Origin: Turneriella sp942492915 | GTDB taxonomy: Bacteria > Spirochaetota > Leptospiria > Turneriellales > Turneriellaceae | DNA length: 64,000 nucleotides | Reading direction: 5' to 3' | Assembly: GCA_942492915.1 (NCBI GenBank) | Contig: OW818662.1 | Span: 124,001 to 188,000 of the forward strand | Part shown: positions 43,154 to 52,477 of the stretch, in pieces | Numbering within the stretch: the stretch's first letter is position 1 | Layout: each line of letters begins with the position of its first letter | Program-made: the position numbers and the translations under genes | Notes under the pieces: generated by a model | Databases searched by the model: none | Told to the model about the DNA's origin: nothing | What the model saw: only the letters and a program-made list of their open reading frames with translations

Positions 43154-45334
43154 ATGCAACTCATTGTCGTCTCCAATCGGTTGCCATTCGAGTTGAGCGA
43201 AGTCGGGGGCCGCACGCGCATTCGGCAGTCAACTGGTGGTGTCGCCACGGGCATCAATTCTTATATTGCCTCTCGTCGTAAAGAAACTGCGGATTTTAAA
43301 TATAAATGGGTCGGCTGGCCGGGAGACGTTTCTCCCGAGAAGCTCGAGAAACATATTGGGACAGCCGGCGAAACACTCGTGCCGGTGTTTCTGTCTCCCG
43401 ATCAGATGACAAAATTCTACGACGGATTCTGCAATAAAACCCTGTGGCCGCTCTTTCACTCTTTTCCGATGCTCACCCAGTATGACGACGAATACTGGAG
43501 GCTGTACGTTGAAGTAAATATCGAATACTGCAATCGCCTTGCTGAAATCATTCAACCCGGAGACATAATCTTCATCAATGACTATCACCTGATGCTTTTG
43601 CCGCGCCTGCTGCGTGACATTTTTCCAGAGAATCAGATTTGCTTTTTTTTGCATATTCCGTTTCCGCACTTTGAACTTTTTCGCCTGCTGCCGGGAAAAT
43701 GGCGGGCCGATTTGTTGGCGGGGCTCGTTGCCGCAGATGTTGTGGGTTTTCACACGCATGAATACCGCGAGCACTTTCTGCACTGCGTGCGCCGAATTCT
43801 GGGCTACGAGCACGCGCTCGGTGAAATTGCAGTGCAAGACCGGCTTTGCCAGGCTGAGACTTTTCCGATGGGCATCGATTTTGACCTCTATAGCGGTGAA
43901 GCGGTTTCGCACCCGTCTAACGGCGCCCCGGCAGGCCTCAGACGAATCTTATCTATCGATCGCCTCGACTATACCAAGGGAATTATCAACCGTTTAGAAG
44001 GCTTTCGGCTTTTTCTCGAGAAATATCCGGCTATGCACGGGCGAGTGCAGCTGCACGTGGTTGCAGTACCGAGCCGAATTGGCGTCGATACGTATCAAGA
44101 TCTGAAGACACAGCTTGACGAACAGATTGGCAGTATTAATGGCCGCTTTTCGAAAGCTGACTGGGCACCCATATTTTATCAGTACGTCAATCTCACCACC
44201 CGGGAGGTAATTGAACTCTATCGCAGCGCAGACATTGCGCTCGTGACGCCGCTCAGAGACGGCATGAATCTCATAGCCAAAGAATACCTGGCGGCGCGCA
44301 CCGATGGTACTGGCGTGCTCATCTTGAGCGAGATGGCCGGTGCCGCCGGCGAATTGACCGGGGCTCTGATTATCAATCCCAACAGTTTCTCAGAAATTGC
44401 CGACGCGATTAAGCAGGCGCTCGAAATACCCCGCGTCGACCAGATTGAACATAATGAGCCTATGCGCCGTTATCTGCGCGAACAGAATATTCATAACTGG
44501 ATGCGGGAAATCATCGATTGCCTGAATGAAACGCAACAGCGTGGTTCAGCCGAAAGAAAGAAGCAGCTTGCCTTCGAGATCGAACAAAACGTTATCGGCT
44601 CATACCGCTCTGCAATGCGAAGAGCGCTTTTTCTCGACTATGACGGCACACTCGTGCCTTTTGCTGCCAAGCCCGAAGACGCAGTGCCCGATGTGAGCCT
44701 TTACGGTATTCTCGCCGCCCTGATTGCTGACGGCAAGAACGACGTCTACATCGTCAGCGGTCGCAACCGGGAATTCTTAAGCGAGCATTTTGGCGGTATG
44801 AAGCTGGGTCTTGTTGCCGAACACGGCGCGTTCTACCGTCCGGCGCGTGCTACCGAATGGACGCCACTTGTGCCGGCCGGCGCTGAGTGGTTCTCAAAAA
44901 TTTCACCGATCATTGAAAAGTATCACCGAAGGCTACCGGGCACCCGAATTGAACAGAAAGAACGCTCAATTGTTTTTCACTACCGCCGCGCTTTGGGTGA
45001 CCTCGGGTTCATACGCGAGCGGGTACTCGAGCTCTATGACACGCTGCTGCAATTCACCGCGAGTATGGATATCAATGTCATTCAAGGCAATCACAACGTC
45101 GAAGTGCGCAACAATGGCGTGAATAAGGGCGTCGCGATAATGGCGCTTGCCCGCAATGCACGATACGATTTTATTCTTGCGATCGGCGATGACACGACAG
45201 ACGAAGACATGTTTCGTATGCTGCCGGCGATGAGCCATACCGTAAAGGTTGGTCGCGCGCGAAGCGCTGCGCGTTATCTGGTACGAGACCAGCGTGAAGT
45301 CATTCAGTTCTTAGGGCGACTTTCCGCGAACTAG
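43154..45334 (+). CDS. Fused trehalose-6-phosphate synthase/phosphatase
   Basis: 726 residues from the ATG at 43154 (MQLIVVSNRLPF). The N-terminal OtsA-type GT20 domain (1 to about 470) has STGGVATG, INDYHLMLLPRLLRD, RLDYTKGI and MNLIAKEYLA, and makes trehalose 6-phosphate from UDP-glucose and glucose 6-phosphate. The C-terminal OtsB-type HAD phosphatase domain (about 485-726) has LFLDYDGTLVPF (Asp495 and Asp497), IVSGRNREFL, VEVRNNGVNKG and AIGDDTTDEDMF. Both active sites look intact, so one chain can make trehalose. Trehalose is a likely osmolyte or stress protectant here. Confidence 0.95.
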   Translation: MQLIVVSNRLPFELSEVGGRTRIRQSTGGVATGINSYIASRRKETADFKYKWVGWPGDVSPEKLEKHIGTAGETLVPVFLSPDQMTKFYDGFCNKTLWPLFHSFPMLTQYDDEYWRLYVEVNIEYCNRLAEIIQPGDIIFINDYHLMLLPRLLRDIFPENQICFFLHIPFPHFELFRLLPGKWRADLLAGLVAADVVGFHTHEYREHFLHCVRRILGYEHALGEIAVQDRLCQAETFPMGIDFDLYSGEAVSHPSNGAPAGLRRILSIDRLDYTKGIINRLEGFRLFLEKYPAMHGRVQLHVVAVPSRIGVDTYQDLKTQLDEQIGSINGRFSKADWAPIFYQYVNLTTREVIELYRSADIALVTPLRDGMNLIAKEYLAARTDGTGVLILSEMAGAAGELTGALIINPNSFSEIADAIKQALEIPRVDQIEHNEPMRRYLREQNIHNWMREIIDCLNETQQRGSAERKKQLAFEIEQNVIGSYRSAMRRALFLDYDGTLVPFAAKPEDAVPDVSLYGILAALIADGKNDVYIVSGRNREFLSEHFGGMKLGLVAEHGAFYRPARATEWTPLVPAGAEWFSKISPIIEKYHRRLPGTRIEQKERSIVFHYRRALGDLGFIRERVLELYDTLLQFTASMDINVIQGNHNVEVRNNGVNKGVAIMALARNARYDFILAIGDDTTDEDMFRMLPAMSHTVKVGRARSAARYLVRDQREVIQFLGRLSAN

Positions 45335-45352
45335 CCGTCTGCTTGCGCCTTA

Positions 45353-45447
45353 GCCATCGGCGAAGATGGCATCCGTGCCAGTCGCTGGCTCACGCGCCTC
45401 CCTGCGCTTGAGTCGTCGACTTGGACGACATCCTGTCGGTCGCCGAC
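45353..45447. repeat. Cluster of three small hairpins between convergent genes
   Basis: GCCATC/GATGGC (45353-45370), GTCGTC/GACGAC (45412-45429) and GTCGG/CCGAC (45435-45447) follow one another in the gap after the trehalose gene. Individually weak, together a structured 3' region. Confidence 0.4.
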
Positions 45448-46407
45448 CTACGCACTTCCTTGTGCTTTGGCCACAATCGCCGCGGCTTCGGCGGCTTCTT
45501 TGGCCTTCAGTTCTGCAAATGCGGGATCGTATTCGATACGGAAGCGCTCCATCATCTTGCCCATTTCGTCATAGAGTTCTTTCGCCATGTCGATAATCAC
45601 CGAAGGCCGGCTCTTTGAAGACTTGCCGCTACCGTAAAGTTTTGACAGATAACGCCGCGAGCTGTCCATAATCGTGTACTTGTCTTTTGAGTTCGTCGCC
45701 ATCTGGTCGATGAACTTGCGCGTCAGGTACGAGTTGAGGTAGATGACCCCGTCGAACGCCCAGTTAAAATCGAGCGAGGGCCCCAGAATATAAGCAGATT
45801 CTTCCATCGGTTCGATACCCGAAGTCATGGTATCAAGCACGCGCTTGTAGTAGCGCGCTGCCTCAACGTAATAGAAGTCGCGCAGCTTGTCATACGGCCG
45901 GTAGTTTGCCTCTTTAAAGAGGTCGTCAAGAAGCCACGCTGCGCGGATTGCAGAGACTGCTTTTTTTGGCGTCGGTGCGCTCTGTGGGCCACGCAGGTGG
46001 TAACAGTCAACGTTCAGCATATAGGCGATCGCGCCGTGTACAATGCTGCGGTTTTCGCCCAGATCATATTTTCCGAAAAAGGTTTCCACGACTTTCTGGC
46101 GGTGCGCGATCGAATTCTTGATGGCAAGAATTTCATCTGAGGCCAAAGTTGTGAAATCTTTGGGAAACGCAGCATACAGGCATTTCGGGCAGACCTGTAC
46201 ATGGTAAACCAGCGGGTTGATTTTACCCCATTTCTTATTGTCTTCGTAGAGGCGCTGCAGCTCTTGCGTCAGCTTGCCGGCGATCAAACGCCCGCTGCCA
46301 GAAAGAAGTTCTTCTTTAAAGTGTGTCGTCGCACACACAGGGCACTTGGTGACCTCTTTGGCTCTGTACGAAATCTTCTTCTGGTTGTTAGCCGCAGCTG
46401 TTGCCAT
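45448..46407 (-). CDS. DUF2225 family protein
   Basis: 319 residues. The N-terminal CPVCATTHFKEELL and CPKCLYAAFPKDF form a zinc-ribbon-like pair, the DUF2225 signature; the rest is helical, TPR-like (PKKAVSAIRAAWLLDD, DFYYVEAARYYKRVLD), ending in an Ala/Lys-rich tail. No known biochemical role. Its ATG overlaps the desaturase stop by one base (TAATG), so translation is probably coupled. Confidence 0.85.
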   Translation of the reverse strand: MATAAANNQKKISYRAKEVTKCPVCATTHFKEELLSGSGRLIAGKLTQELQRLYEDNKKWGKINPLVYHVQVCPKCLYAAFPKDFTTLASDEILAIKNSIAHRQKVVETFFGKYDLGENRSIVHGAIAYMLNVDCYHLRGPQSAPTPKKAVSAIRAAWLLDDLFKEANYRPYDKLRDFYYVEAARYYKRVLDTMTSGIEPMEESAYILGPSLDFNWAFDGVIYLNSYLTRKFIDQMATNSKDKYTIMDSSRRYLSKLYGSGKSSKSRPSVIIDMAKELYDEMGKMMERFRIEYDPAFAELKAKEAAEAAAIVAKAQGSA

Positions 46408-47348
46408 TAGGTCTCGGCCCCAAGCTCAAACTTGTGCGCATTGATCTTGAGTTCAGTAATCCAGTCTGCGTCCTTTGTTGCAGGTGGCAATACGACCGGC
46501 TTACCATCATACGTCAGGCGCTTACCGGGATAGACGCACGTACGCCACAAATAGCCCATGAGGTTCTTCTGGTCTAGCGCAGGGTGTATATTCGGTGCAA
46601 TATATTTGGCGTGCCATGCAGGCAGAAGGCTCCAGTGCAGGCCGGGACGATTGTGGTGCATCGCATGGTATCCGTTGTTGAACGCAAAGAAGTTCAAAAC
46701 TTTACCCGTGAAGTTGCGTGAGTGGTTATAACGGTGCGTCGGGTCGCAACCATCGTGCTGCCAGTAGTTCACACTCACAATGCCCCAAACTCCATAGTGG
46801 TGCGGAAGAAAGATCATAATCAGAAACGCCTGCCAGTTGATGTAGGCCAGCAGGGCTTGCGTGCTAAAGAAGAAAACCAACTCCAGCACATACTGGCGAA
46901 ACCAGGCTGGCTTTACCTGGCGCATCGACTGTGCAAAAGCCTTTTCATCGCGCGTGATGTCAAAAATCATTCTGTAGAAGAAAAATAGTTGGTTGAGCAG
47001 ATTCCATCTGAAGCGCATCTTGGTAGTACGCATGACATCTTTATCGCCCTGTGTATACTTGTGATGGCTGAAGTTATGCCCGGGAACAAATGCACTGACC
47101 GCGTGGCCGTAACAAAAAGACAGCACGTATTGAAACAGCTTGTTCATCCAGCGTTGCTTGAATATCGGGCAATGGATGGTATTGTGCACCATCACTGCCG
47201 AAAAAAAGGAAATATTGCACATCGCGATGAAAAGCAGTGCCATCTGCCAAAGTTCGAGGGCTTCCCAAAAGTAGAAAATCGTGAACACCAGACTGCAGTA
47301 AATTGCTACAAAAAACAGGGTTCGCCAATCAGCGGCGTATCTCAGCAT
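46407..47348 (-). CDS. Fatty acid desaturase family protein
   Basis: 313 residues, four or more membrane helices. The three His boxes of membrane di-iron desaturases are visible: HNTIH, HNFSHHK and HAMHH, plus a His in YNHSRNF. The enzyme should introduce a double bond or hydroxyl into an acyl chain; carotenoid/sphingolipid-type oxygenases share the fold. It is the first gene of a pair with the DUF2225 protein. Confidence 0.9.
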   Translation of the reverse strand: MLRYAADWRTLFFVAIYCSLVFTIFYFWEALELWQMALLFIAMCNISFFSAVMVHNTIHCPIFKQRWMNKLFQYVLSFCYGHAVSAFVPGHNFSHHKYTQGDKDVMRTTKMRFRWNLLNQLFFFYRMIFDITRDEKAFAQSMRQVKPAWFRQYVLELVFFFSTQALLAYINWQAFLIMIFLPHHYGVWGIVSVNYWQHDGCDPTHRYNHSRNFTGKVLNFFAFNNGYHAMHHNRPGLHWSLLPAWHAKYIAPNIHPALDQKNLMGYLWRTCVYPGKRLTYDGKPVVLPPATKDADWITELKINAHKFELGAET

Positions 47349-47509
47349 ATCTCAGAGGCGGGCCGCAAAATCAGCCCGTCAAGTAGGTTTTGGTTTAGGG
47401 TGTTTTTCCTTGACGCAACGCTTCTGAAAATCAGCTTTTGATCAACACCAGTGCAGGCCTGCATCGCACATTCAGGCCTACTGAAAGCACAACCAGAAGG
47501 AAATAAACA

Positions 47510-48040
47510 ATGAAAAAACAACAAATCGTCGCGCTGATCGGCGCGGCAATCATGACATTAGTCGCTTGCAGTTCAACTGAGAAAAAAGCAGAGCCCGCGC
47601 CCGTAGCTGCGGCCCCAGAAGTGGCGCCTGTAGCGAACACACGTTCGGTAGACATGGGCGGTTCGGTTGATGCCGCAAACGAAAAGCTCGCCAAGGCAGC
47701 CATCGTTGGCTTGCCAGCGTTTGATGCGAAAGGTGCGGGAGCGTCTGCGAAAGACTCGCTCAGCACCGTAAAAGAAGTTGTGGCTGAAATGCCAGCAGGT
47801 TATGTGCTGCAAATCACGGGCCACCACAACCAACACCCTGACAAAGATAAGCGGCAAGACGACGGCAAAGGTGGTCTCTCGCGCCAGCGCGCGAAAGACG
47901 TATACAACTACTTCGTGAAGAACGGCATCGCGAAAGAGAAGATGACCTACCGTGGCGCTGGTTCTTCAGAACGCGATGAAACTCTCTCGCGTGAGAAAAA
48001 TCGCCGCGTGACGTTCAAAGTCGTCAAAGCAGGCGAATAG
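47510..48040 (+). CDS. OmpA-like lipoprotein
   Basis: 176 residues. Signal peptide with lipobox LVAC (Cys20), a Pro/Ala-rich linker (AEPAPVAAAPEVAPVA), then an OmpA-like domain (about 80-176) with VLQITGHHNQ, LSRQRAKDVYNYFVKNGI and REKNRRVTFKV. This is the Pal-like layout, tethering the outer membrane to peptidoglycan. The domain carries LSRQRAKDV and NRRV, the usual peptidoglycan-contact region. SD AGAAGGA precedes the ATG. The stop overlaps the next gene by one base. Confidence 0.87.
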   Translation: MKKQQIVALIGAAIMTLVACSSTEKKAEPAPVAAAPEVAPVANTRSVDMGGSVDAANEKLAKAAIVGLPAFDAKGAGASAKDSLSTVKEVVAEMPAGYVLQITGHHNQHPDKDKRQDDGKGGLSRQRAKDVYNYFVKNGIAKEKMTYRGAGSSERDETLSREKNRRVTFKVVKAGE

Positions 48041-48843
48041 TGCAGGCGGTCGCCGAACTGCTTAACCTCAAAGGTAAGTCCGCTATCGTCACAGGTGGTG
48101 CCCGGGGTATCGGTTTCGCGATCTCTGGCCGCCTTGCCGAAGCGGGTGCCGCAGTTCTGGTGGCAGATCTCAACGCTGAAGCCGTAGCAGAAGCGGTTGC
48201 GGCCATCACAAAGACCGGCGGCAAAGTGGCCGGTGTCACGGCCGACGTCTCGCAAGAGGCCGATGTGCAGAAGCTCATCGAAGCAGCCGTAAAGGGACAT
48301 GGCGGCGTTGACATTCTCGTCAACAACGCCGGCATTTTTCCGAGCCAGCTCGTGATGAATATGCAAAAGGCCGACTTTGAAAAAGTTATTCAGGTCAATC
48401 TCACGGGTGTTTTTCTGTGCACAAAAAGTGCGGCACAGCAGATGATCGCGCAGGGGCGCGGCGGCAAGATCATCAACATCACTTCGATCGATGCGCTACA
48501 CCCGTCGCAGGCAGGCCTTGCGCACTACGACGCATCAAAGCACGGTGAATGGGGTTTTACGAAGAACGTCGCGGTCGAACTTGCTCCGCATAAGATCTGG
48601 GTCAACGCGATCGCGCCTGGTGGCATTGTTACCGAAGGCGTCAAAGCGATGACGGCTGGTGCCAAGATGCCAGCAGGTATCGACATGGCAAAAGTGATGG
48701 AATCATTTCTCGCAAAAATTCCGATGCGCCGCATGGGCGAACCCGATGAGATTGCAAAGGCTACGCTGTTTCTCGCGTCAGATATGTCATCGTATATGAC
48801 CGGCAGCCAGATCGTCGTCGACGGCGGTGCGCTGCTGAGCTAG
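48040..48843 (+). CDS. Short-chain dehydrogenase/reductase
   Basis: 267 residues from a GTG overlapping the previous stop (TAGTG). Classical SDR: TGGARGIGFAISG (cofactor binding), NNAGIF, ITSIDAL with the catalytic Ser, YDASK (YxxxK) and a C-terminal MTGSQIVVDGGALLS. The GARGIG motif followed by an Asp after strand 2 (VADLNAEA) hints at NAD(H). Likely a FabG-like oxidoreductase or alcohol dehydrogenase; the substrate is not readable. The last 4 nt overlap the convergent cyclase gene. Confidence 0.9.
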   Translation: MQAVAELLNLKGKSAIVTGGARGIGFAISGRLAEAGAAVLVADLNAEAVAEAVAAITKTGGKVAGVTADVSQEADVQKLIEAAVKGHGGVDILVNNAGIFPSQLVMNMQKADFEKVIQVNLTGVFLCTKSAAQQMIAQGRGGKIINITSIDALHPSQAGLAHYDASKHGEWGFTKNVAVELAPHKIWVNAIAPGGIVTEGVKAMTAGAKMPAGIDMAKVMESFLAKIPMRRMGEPDEIAKATLFLASDMSSYMTGSQIVVDGGALLS

Positions 48844-49451
48844 CTGCGCCATGCCAGACTGAAGTGCCCGCCCTCGGCTTTATCGAATTTTAGATCAGCG
48901 CGGGCTTTGAACGCCTCACGCAAAGCAGGTGTCACCAGAATTTCATACGCTTTCGCGGTGTCTTCGCCGAGTTTGCTCGCCGAATTTACTTCGTGCCCGA
49001 AAACATCGACGTCGCCAATGCGCAGAACTTCGCCGTAGCCGAGGCCCACGCATAACAGAACCTGCTCTTCTTCGGTCTTATCTTTGTTATAGTTCAAAAG
49101 CTGGCGTTGCATCGCGACCGAGGCCTGCAGAGCTTTCTCTGCGTTGCGAAAAATCACCAGCAGACTGTCGCCCTCTGATTTGAGCAGAATTCCGTCATGG
49201 TCTTCAATCAGGGGTATTAACAGCCGCTCTGATTCATAGATCGTCTGCAGAAAATGGATAATACCAAATTTTGCGACATTGCGCGAGAACCCCGAAAGAT
49301 CGGTAAACATGATGGTCCAGGTCTCGCCGAAAAGGTCCCAGATGCGTTTGTCGATTGTGTCTTTATCGGCTCCCGGTTTCAGCCTGTCTTCGATGAGCTT
49401 TTCCAATCTGTCTTCACTCGCGCTTGCCCCGATCAATCTGCGGTATGCCAT
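48840..49451 (-). CDS. Class III nucleotide cyclase homology protein
   Basis: 203 residues from the ATG at 49451, chosen for the GAGGGG upstream; a start at 49484 is less likely. A short N-terminal part leads to one cyclase catalytic domain: MFTDLSGFSRN with metal Asp51, KSEGDSLLVIF with Lys91 and metal Asp95, and VDVFGHEVNSASKLGE with Asn156. Lys91 and Asp149 fit adenylate cyclases, but the transition-state Arg expected after Asn156 is Lys160, so activity may be reduced. No membrane or sensor domain is present. Role: cAMP signalling, or a sensor if inactive. Confidence 0.85.
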   Translation of the reverse strand: MAYRRLIGASASEDRLEKLIEDRLKPGADKDTIDKRIWDLFGETWTIMFTDLSGFSRNVAKFGIIHFLQTIYESERLLIPLIEDHDGILLKSEGDSLLVIFRNAEKALQASVAMQRQLLNYNKDKTEEEQVLLCVGLGYGEVLRIGDVDVFGHEVNSASKLGEDTAKAYEILVTPALREAFKARADLKFDKAEGGHFSLAWRS

Positions 49452-49621
49452 GTTTTCCCCTCTTTTTTGGGCCGGCGGCCTCATCGGCGCCCAGCTTAGC
49501 TTAATGAGGATAACTTAAGTACTGCGCTTGGGCGCGTCAGCACAAATATAGTCCGCCGCCGATACCGCTCAAAAACGGTTGCCACAGCGAATCAGAATGC
49601 CTGATCAAGCGACGGACCTCG

Positions 49622-50662
49622 ATGAGCAAACTGCACAAACATACTCTGGCATCCCTGAAACTCGTCATCGCATTCGGCGTTTCGGGCATCTGTCTCTATT
49701 ACTCGGTGCGCAACCTCGAGATAACGGCAATCGTAAATGAATTGGCTTCAATGCAGATTCTGCCGGTTTTTCTCGCCGCCTTGATTTCTATCGCCGCGCT
49801 CACGATGCGCGCATGGCGATGGCACGAGGTGCTGCGCCGCGAACGTGATTTTGCGTTCAGCAACACTTTTTGGGCCAACGCGGTTGGCTACCTGGCGAAT
49901 AATGTTCTGCCAGCGCGCGCCGGCGAAGTGATTCGTTCCGTCATGCTTGGGCTCAGCGCCGGCATTCGCAAGTCGCTGGTGCTCGCCACGGCGCTGACCG
50001 AACGCATGCTCGATGCTGCTGTGCTACTGCTGCTGGCCTGGCTAATGCTTTTTTTCACAGCAGATCTGCCGCCCTCGTTTCGCAAAATCTGGACTGTCGT
50101 GCTACCGGTCGTCTTGTCGACGGTGGTCGTTGCATTTGTCGCGCCGTTCATGCAGGGTTTCTGCGTTCGCTGCATTCGCTGGTTGCCATTCGGCGACCCA
50201 TTCAAAGGTTCACTTGAAAAGTTTCTCGCGGGCATGCTCGATGGCGTGCGCGCCTTTCATCATCCGTGGTTTCTTGGAAAATTCTTGCTGCTGACGTTGG
50301 TTATATGGTGTATGGACGCGACGCTCTTTGTTGTGCTGGTGTCTGCGTTTGGCGCGTCGCTCAGTTTGCCACAATCGATCATTTTCGTCGCGACTATTGG
50401 TTTCGCAAGTAGCGTGCCTTCAACCCCAGGATACGTCGGCGTCTATCAGGCTATAGCGGTCGCTCTTTTCCCAGCCTTCGGCATTAAAGAGACTCAGGCT
50501 TTTCTTTCAATTTCGTTCTTTCAGGTCATGTTTCTGGGCGTTACCCTTGCCCTTGGCGGCGCAGGTTGGGTCATCATGCAAAAGCGGATTGGAAAAGTGC
50601 AGCTGGCGCAAGAAATGGCCAAAGCCGAAGAATCGGGCAGTAAATCTTATACGGTTTCATAA
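49622..50662 (+). CDS. Flippase-like/lysylphosphatidylglycerol synthase-type membrane protein
   Basis: 346 residues with about eight membrane helices. It resembles the UPF0104/LPG-synthase transmembrane domain family, with ARAGEVIRS in the characteristic position and SVPSTPGYVGVYQ late in the chain. No aminoacyl-transferase domain follows, so it should not make lysyl-PG by itself; proteins of this size are proposed lipid flippases or glycolipid transporters. It may serve the envelope polysaccharide genes that follow on the other strand. Confidence 0.78.
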   Translation: MSKLHKHTLASLKLVIAFGVSGICLYYSVRNLEITAIVNELASMQILPVFLAALISIAALTMRAWRWHEVLRRERDFAFSNTFWANAVGYLANNVLPARAGEVIRSVMLGLSAGIRKSLVLATALTERMLDAAVLLLLAWLMLFFTADLPPSFRKIWTVVLPVVLSTVVVAFVAPFMQGFCVRCIRWLPFGDPFKGSLEKFLAGMLDGVRAFHHPWFLGKFLLLTLVIWCMDATLFVVLVSAFGASLSLPQSIIFVATIGFASSVPSTPGYVGVYQAIAVALFPAFGIKETQAFLSISFFQVMFLGVTLALGGAGWVIMQKRIGKVQLAQEMAKAEESGSKSYTVS

Positions 50663-50670
50663 ATTCGAAA

Positions 50671-50707
50671 CGCTTAACAGGCTCCTTTTTCAGCAACCTG
50701 TTAAGCG
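50671..50707. terminator. Bidirectional hairpin
   Basis: CGCTTAACAGG (50671-50681) pairs with CCTGTTAAGCG (50697-50707), 11 perfect pairs, loop 15 nt containing TTTTT. It separates convergent genes and contains the stop codon of the minus-strand dehydratase. Confidence 0.7.
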
Positions 50708-52470
50708 AATCTCAACAGAAAATCTCTGTACCATGAGCGCGAATGGCTCTCGTTCAGAGAATCTTTGAGCAGGTTTAAAAATTGCTCGACATCGATCTTT
50801 TTCAAATCTGCCGTCGAACGAAATATGAAGGGGATTGCCGTTTGCACAGAATCTTGAGCCCAGAAGAGTTCTTCTTTCATTTTTTCACCGGGTCGAATGC
50901 CCGAATAGACAATTTTGATTTCTTCATGCGGCTTCTTGCCCGCGAGCAAAATCAGCCTTTCTGCAAGCTCGACAATACGAACGGGTTTGCCCATATCGAG
51001 CGCGAGAATACTTTCTGTCTGCTCGCTCAGCGCTGCGGCCTGTAAAACCAACCGCACCGCTTCGGGAATCGTCATGAAGAACCTTTCCATATCAGGGTGC
51101 GTCACCGTTAAAGGGCCGCCCCGTTGTATCTGTTCCCAGAAAAGCGGTACGACCGAACCAGATGAACCGAGAACGTTGCCGAATCTCACGCTCGCAGTCT
51201 GCAATTTACCTCGACTGGCAAGGCCCAGGTTGTAGACGATCAGCTCAGCAAGTCGTTTGGTTATGCCCATGATATTCTCGGGATCGACAGCCTTGTCGGT
51301 CGAAATATTTACCAAGCGCACCGTCTGTGCTTCAGAATTTTCGGCCAGATACCTGTTCACGGCGCTAATCAAATGCCATGTGCCGAGAATGTTTGTTTCT
51401 ACCGCCTGCAGATGGTTTGATTCCATCAGGGGAACATGCTTGTAAGCTGCGGCGTGAAAAATGACCTGTGGCTTTTCAGCGGCGATAATTTCGTGCAAGC
51501 GTCGTTCGTTACGCACATCAGCGATCGCGCAGAAAATATTCTGCGCCGCGAATTCTTGCTCGAGCTGGTAGACGCCATGTTCCCATTGGTCGATGAGTGT
51601 CAGGCGCGCCGGATTAAGCGCTGCGATCTGGCGCGAGAGCTCGCGTCCGATGGAACCCGCTGCGCCCGTGACGAGCACGCGTTTGCCACCAAGGGCCGCG
51701 ATCACCGGTGATGGGTCCAGGCGAATCTCTGGCCTGCGTATCAGGTCTTCGATGCGCAGGTTGCGAATGTCGGGCGCGAACTGCGCCAGCTTCCGCGGTA
51801 TGAGCTTATAGGTAATGCTCATATGGTGCAGACTATCCATGACGCTGCGCAGAAAGTCTGGCGTTGCGGGCATAGTGAACCAAATTTCTGCAGCCTGGTA
51901 CCTTTCGGCGAGAGCGCGCAGCTCGCCACCCGCGTGAATTCTGTAAGGGCCGACATGACCACCGGTCTTTTGTTCGTCGTTGTCAACAATAGCCGCGATC
52001 TGGTATTTGCCGAGCAGGTCTTCTGCCGAGAGGTCTTGAAGCAGGTGGTAGGCAACCGTGCCCGCGCCATAGATGACCACGGGAGTCAAACCCTGTTTTT
52101 TGAAGCGCGTTTCGGGGTTAAGACGAAAATACCAGAACAGCCGGTGCGTCAGCGTGACCGCGTTTTGCAGGGCGAGCAAGACAGCGGCCTGCGCCCAAAA
52201 CCATTTGCCAGTGGCAAAACCTGTGGCCTGAGTCAGCAGCGCACCGGCGAGCGAAACGATAAAGAGCGTGCGCAATACGTAAAGGCTCAGGTATCTCAGA
52301 TTTGCCCGATAGAGCTTCAGCGCGCTCAAAGTTGCGACGTGTATTGCCGCAGCGGCAAGAGACCAGTACGGGGGAAAATCCACCGCAAAGAAATACAGCG
52401 CATACCCGCCCGCAAGCAGTAGAAAATCACCGATCAGCGTCAGCGTATGCGGTTTCAGTCTTAACTGCAT
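50701..52470 (-). CDS. Polysaccharide biosynthesis protein, nucleotide-sugar 4,6-dehydratase (CapD/PglF type)
   Basis: 589 residues. Four N-terminal membrane helices (1-110) precede a CoA-binding-like Rossmann part (VVIYGAGTVAYHLL) and an extended SDR domain (about 265-560) with RVLVTGAAGSIGRELSRQI, HAAAYKHVPLMESN, NISTDKAVDPENIMGITKR and GSSGSVVPLFWEQI. MGITKR carries the catalytic Met/Lys of this subclass in place of YxxxK. It makes 4-keto-6-deoxy sugars (UDP-GlcNAc class) for surface glycans. It is divergent from mazG, with a 16-bp perfect inverted repeat in the 51-bp gap. Confidence 0.92.
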   Translation of the reverse strand: MQLRLKPHTLTLIGDFLLLAGGYALYFFAVDFPPYWSLAAAAIHVATLSALKLYRANLRYLSLYVLRTLFIVSLAGALLTQATGFATGKWFWAQAAVLLALQNAVTLTHRLFWYFRLNPETRFKKQGLTPVVIYGAGTVAYHLLQDLSAEDLLGKYQIAAIVDNDEQKTGGHVGPYRIHAGGELRALAERYQAAEIWFTMPATPDFLRSVMDSLHHMSITYKLIPRKLAQFAPDIRNLRIEDLIRRPEIRLDPSPVIAALGGKRVLVTGAAGSIGRELSRQIAALNPARLTLIDQWEHGVYQLEQEFAAQNIFCAIADVRNERRLHEIIAAEKPQVIFHAAAYKHVPLMESNHLQAVETNILGTWHLISAVNRYLAENSEAQTVRLVNISTDKAVDPENIMGITKRLAELIVYNLGLASRGKLQTASVRFGNVLGSSGSVVPLFWEQIQRGGPLTVTHPDMERFFMTIPEAVRLVLQAAALSEQTESILALDMGKPVRIVELAERLILLAGKKPHEEIKIVYSGIRPGEKMKEELFWAQDSVQTAIPFIFRSTADLKKIDVEQFLNLLKDSLNESHSRSWYRDFLLRFA

Positions 52471-52477
52471 GCGGGGT

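Noticed and set aside
45353..45447. Integron attC-like site in the hairpin cluster
   Set aside because: No integrase nearby and the arms lack the attC core sites.
47510..47530. Promoter TTGACG at about 47412 for the OmpA-like lipoprotein
   Set aside because: A -35-like hexamer is present but no convincing -10 is found at 16-18 bp, so it is not listed.
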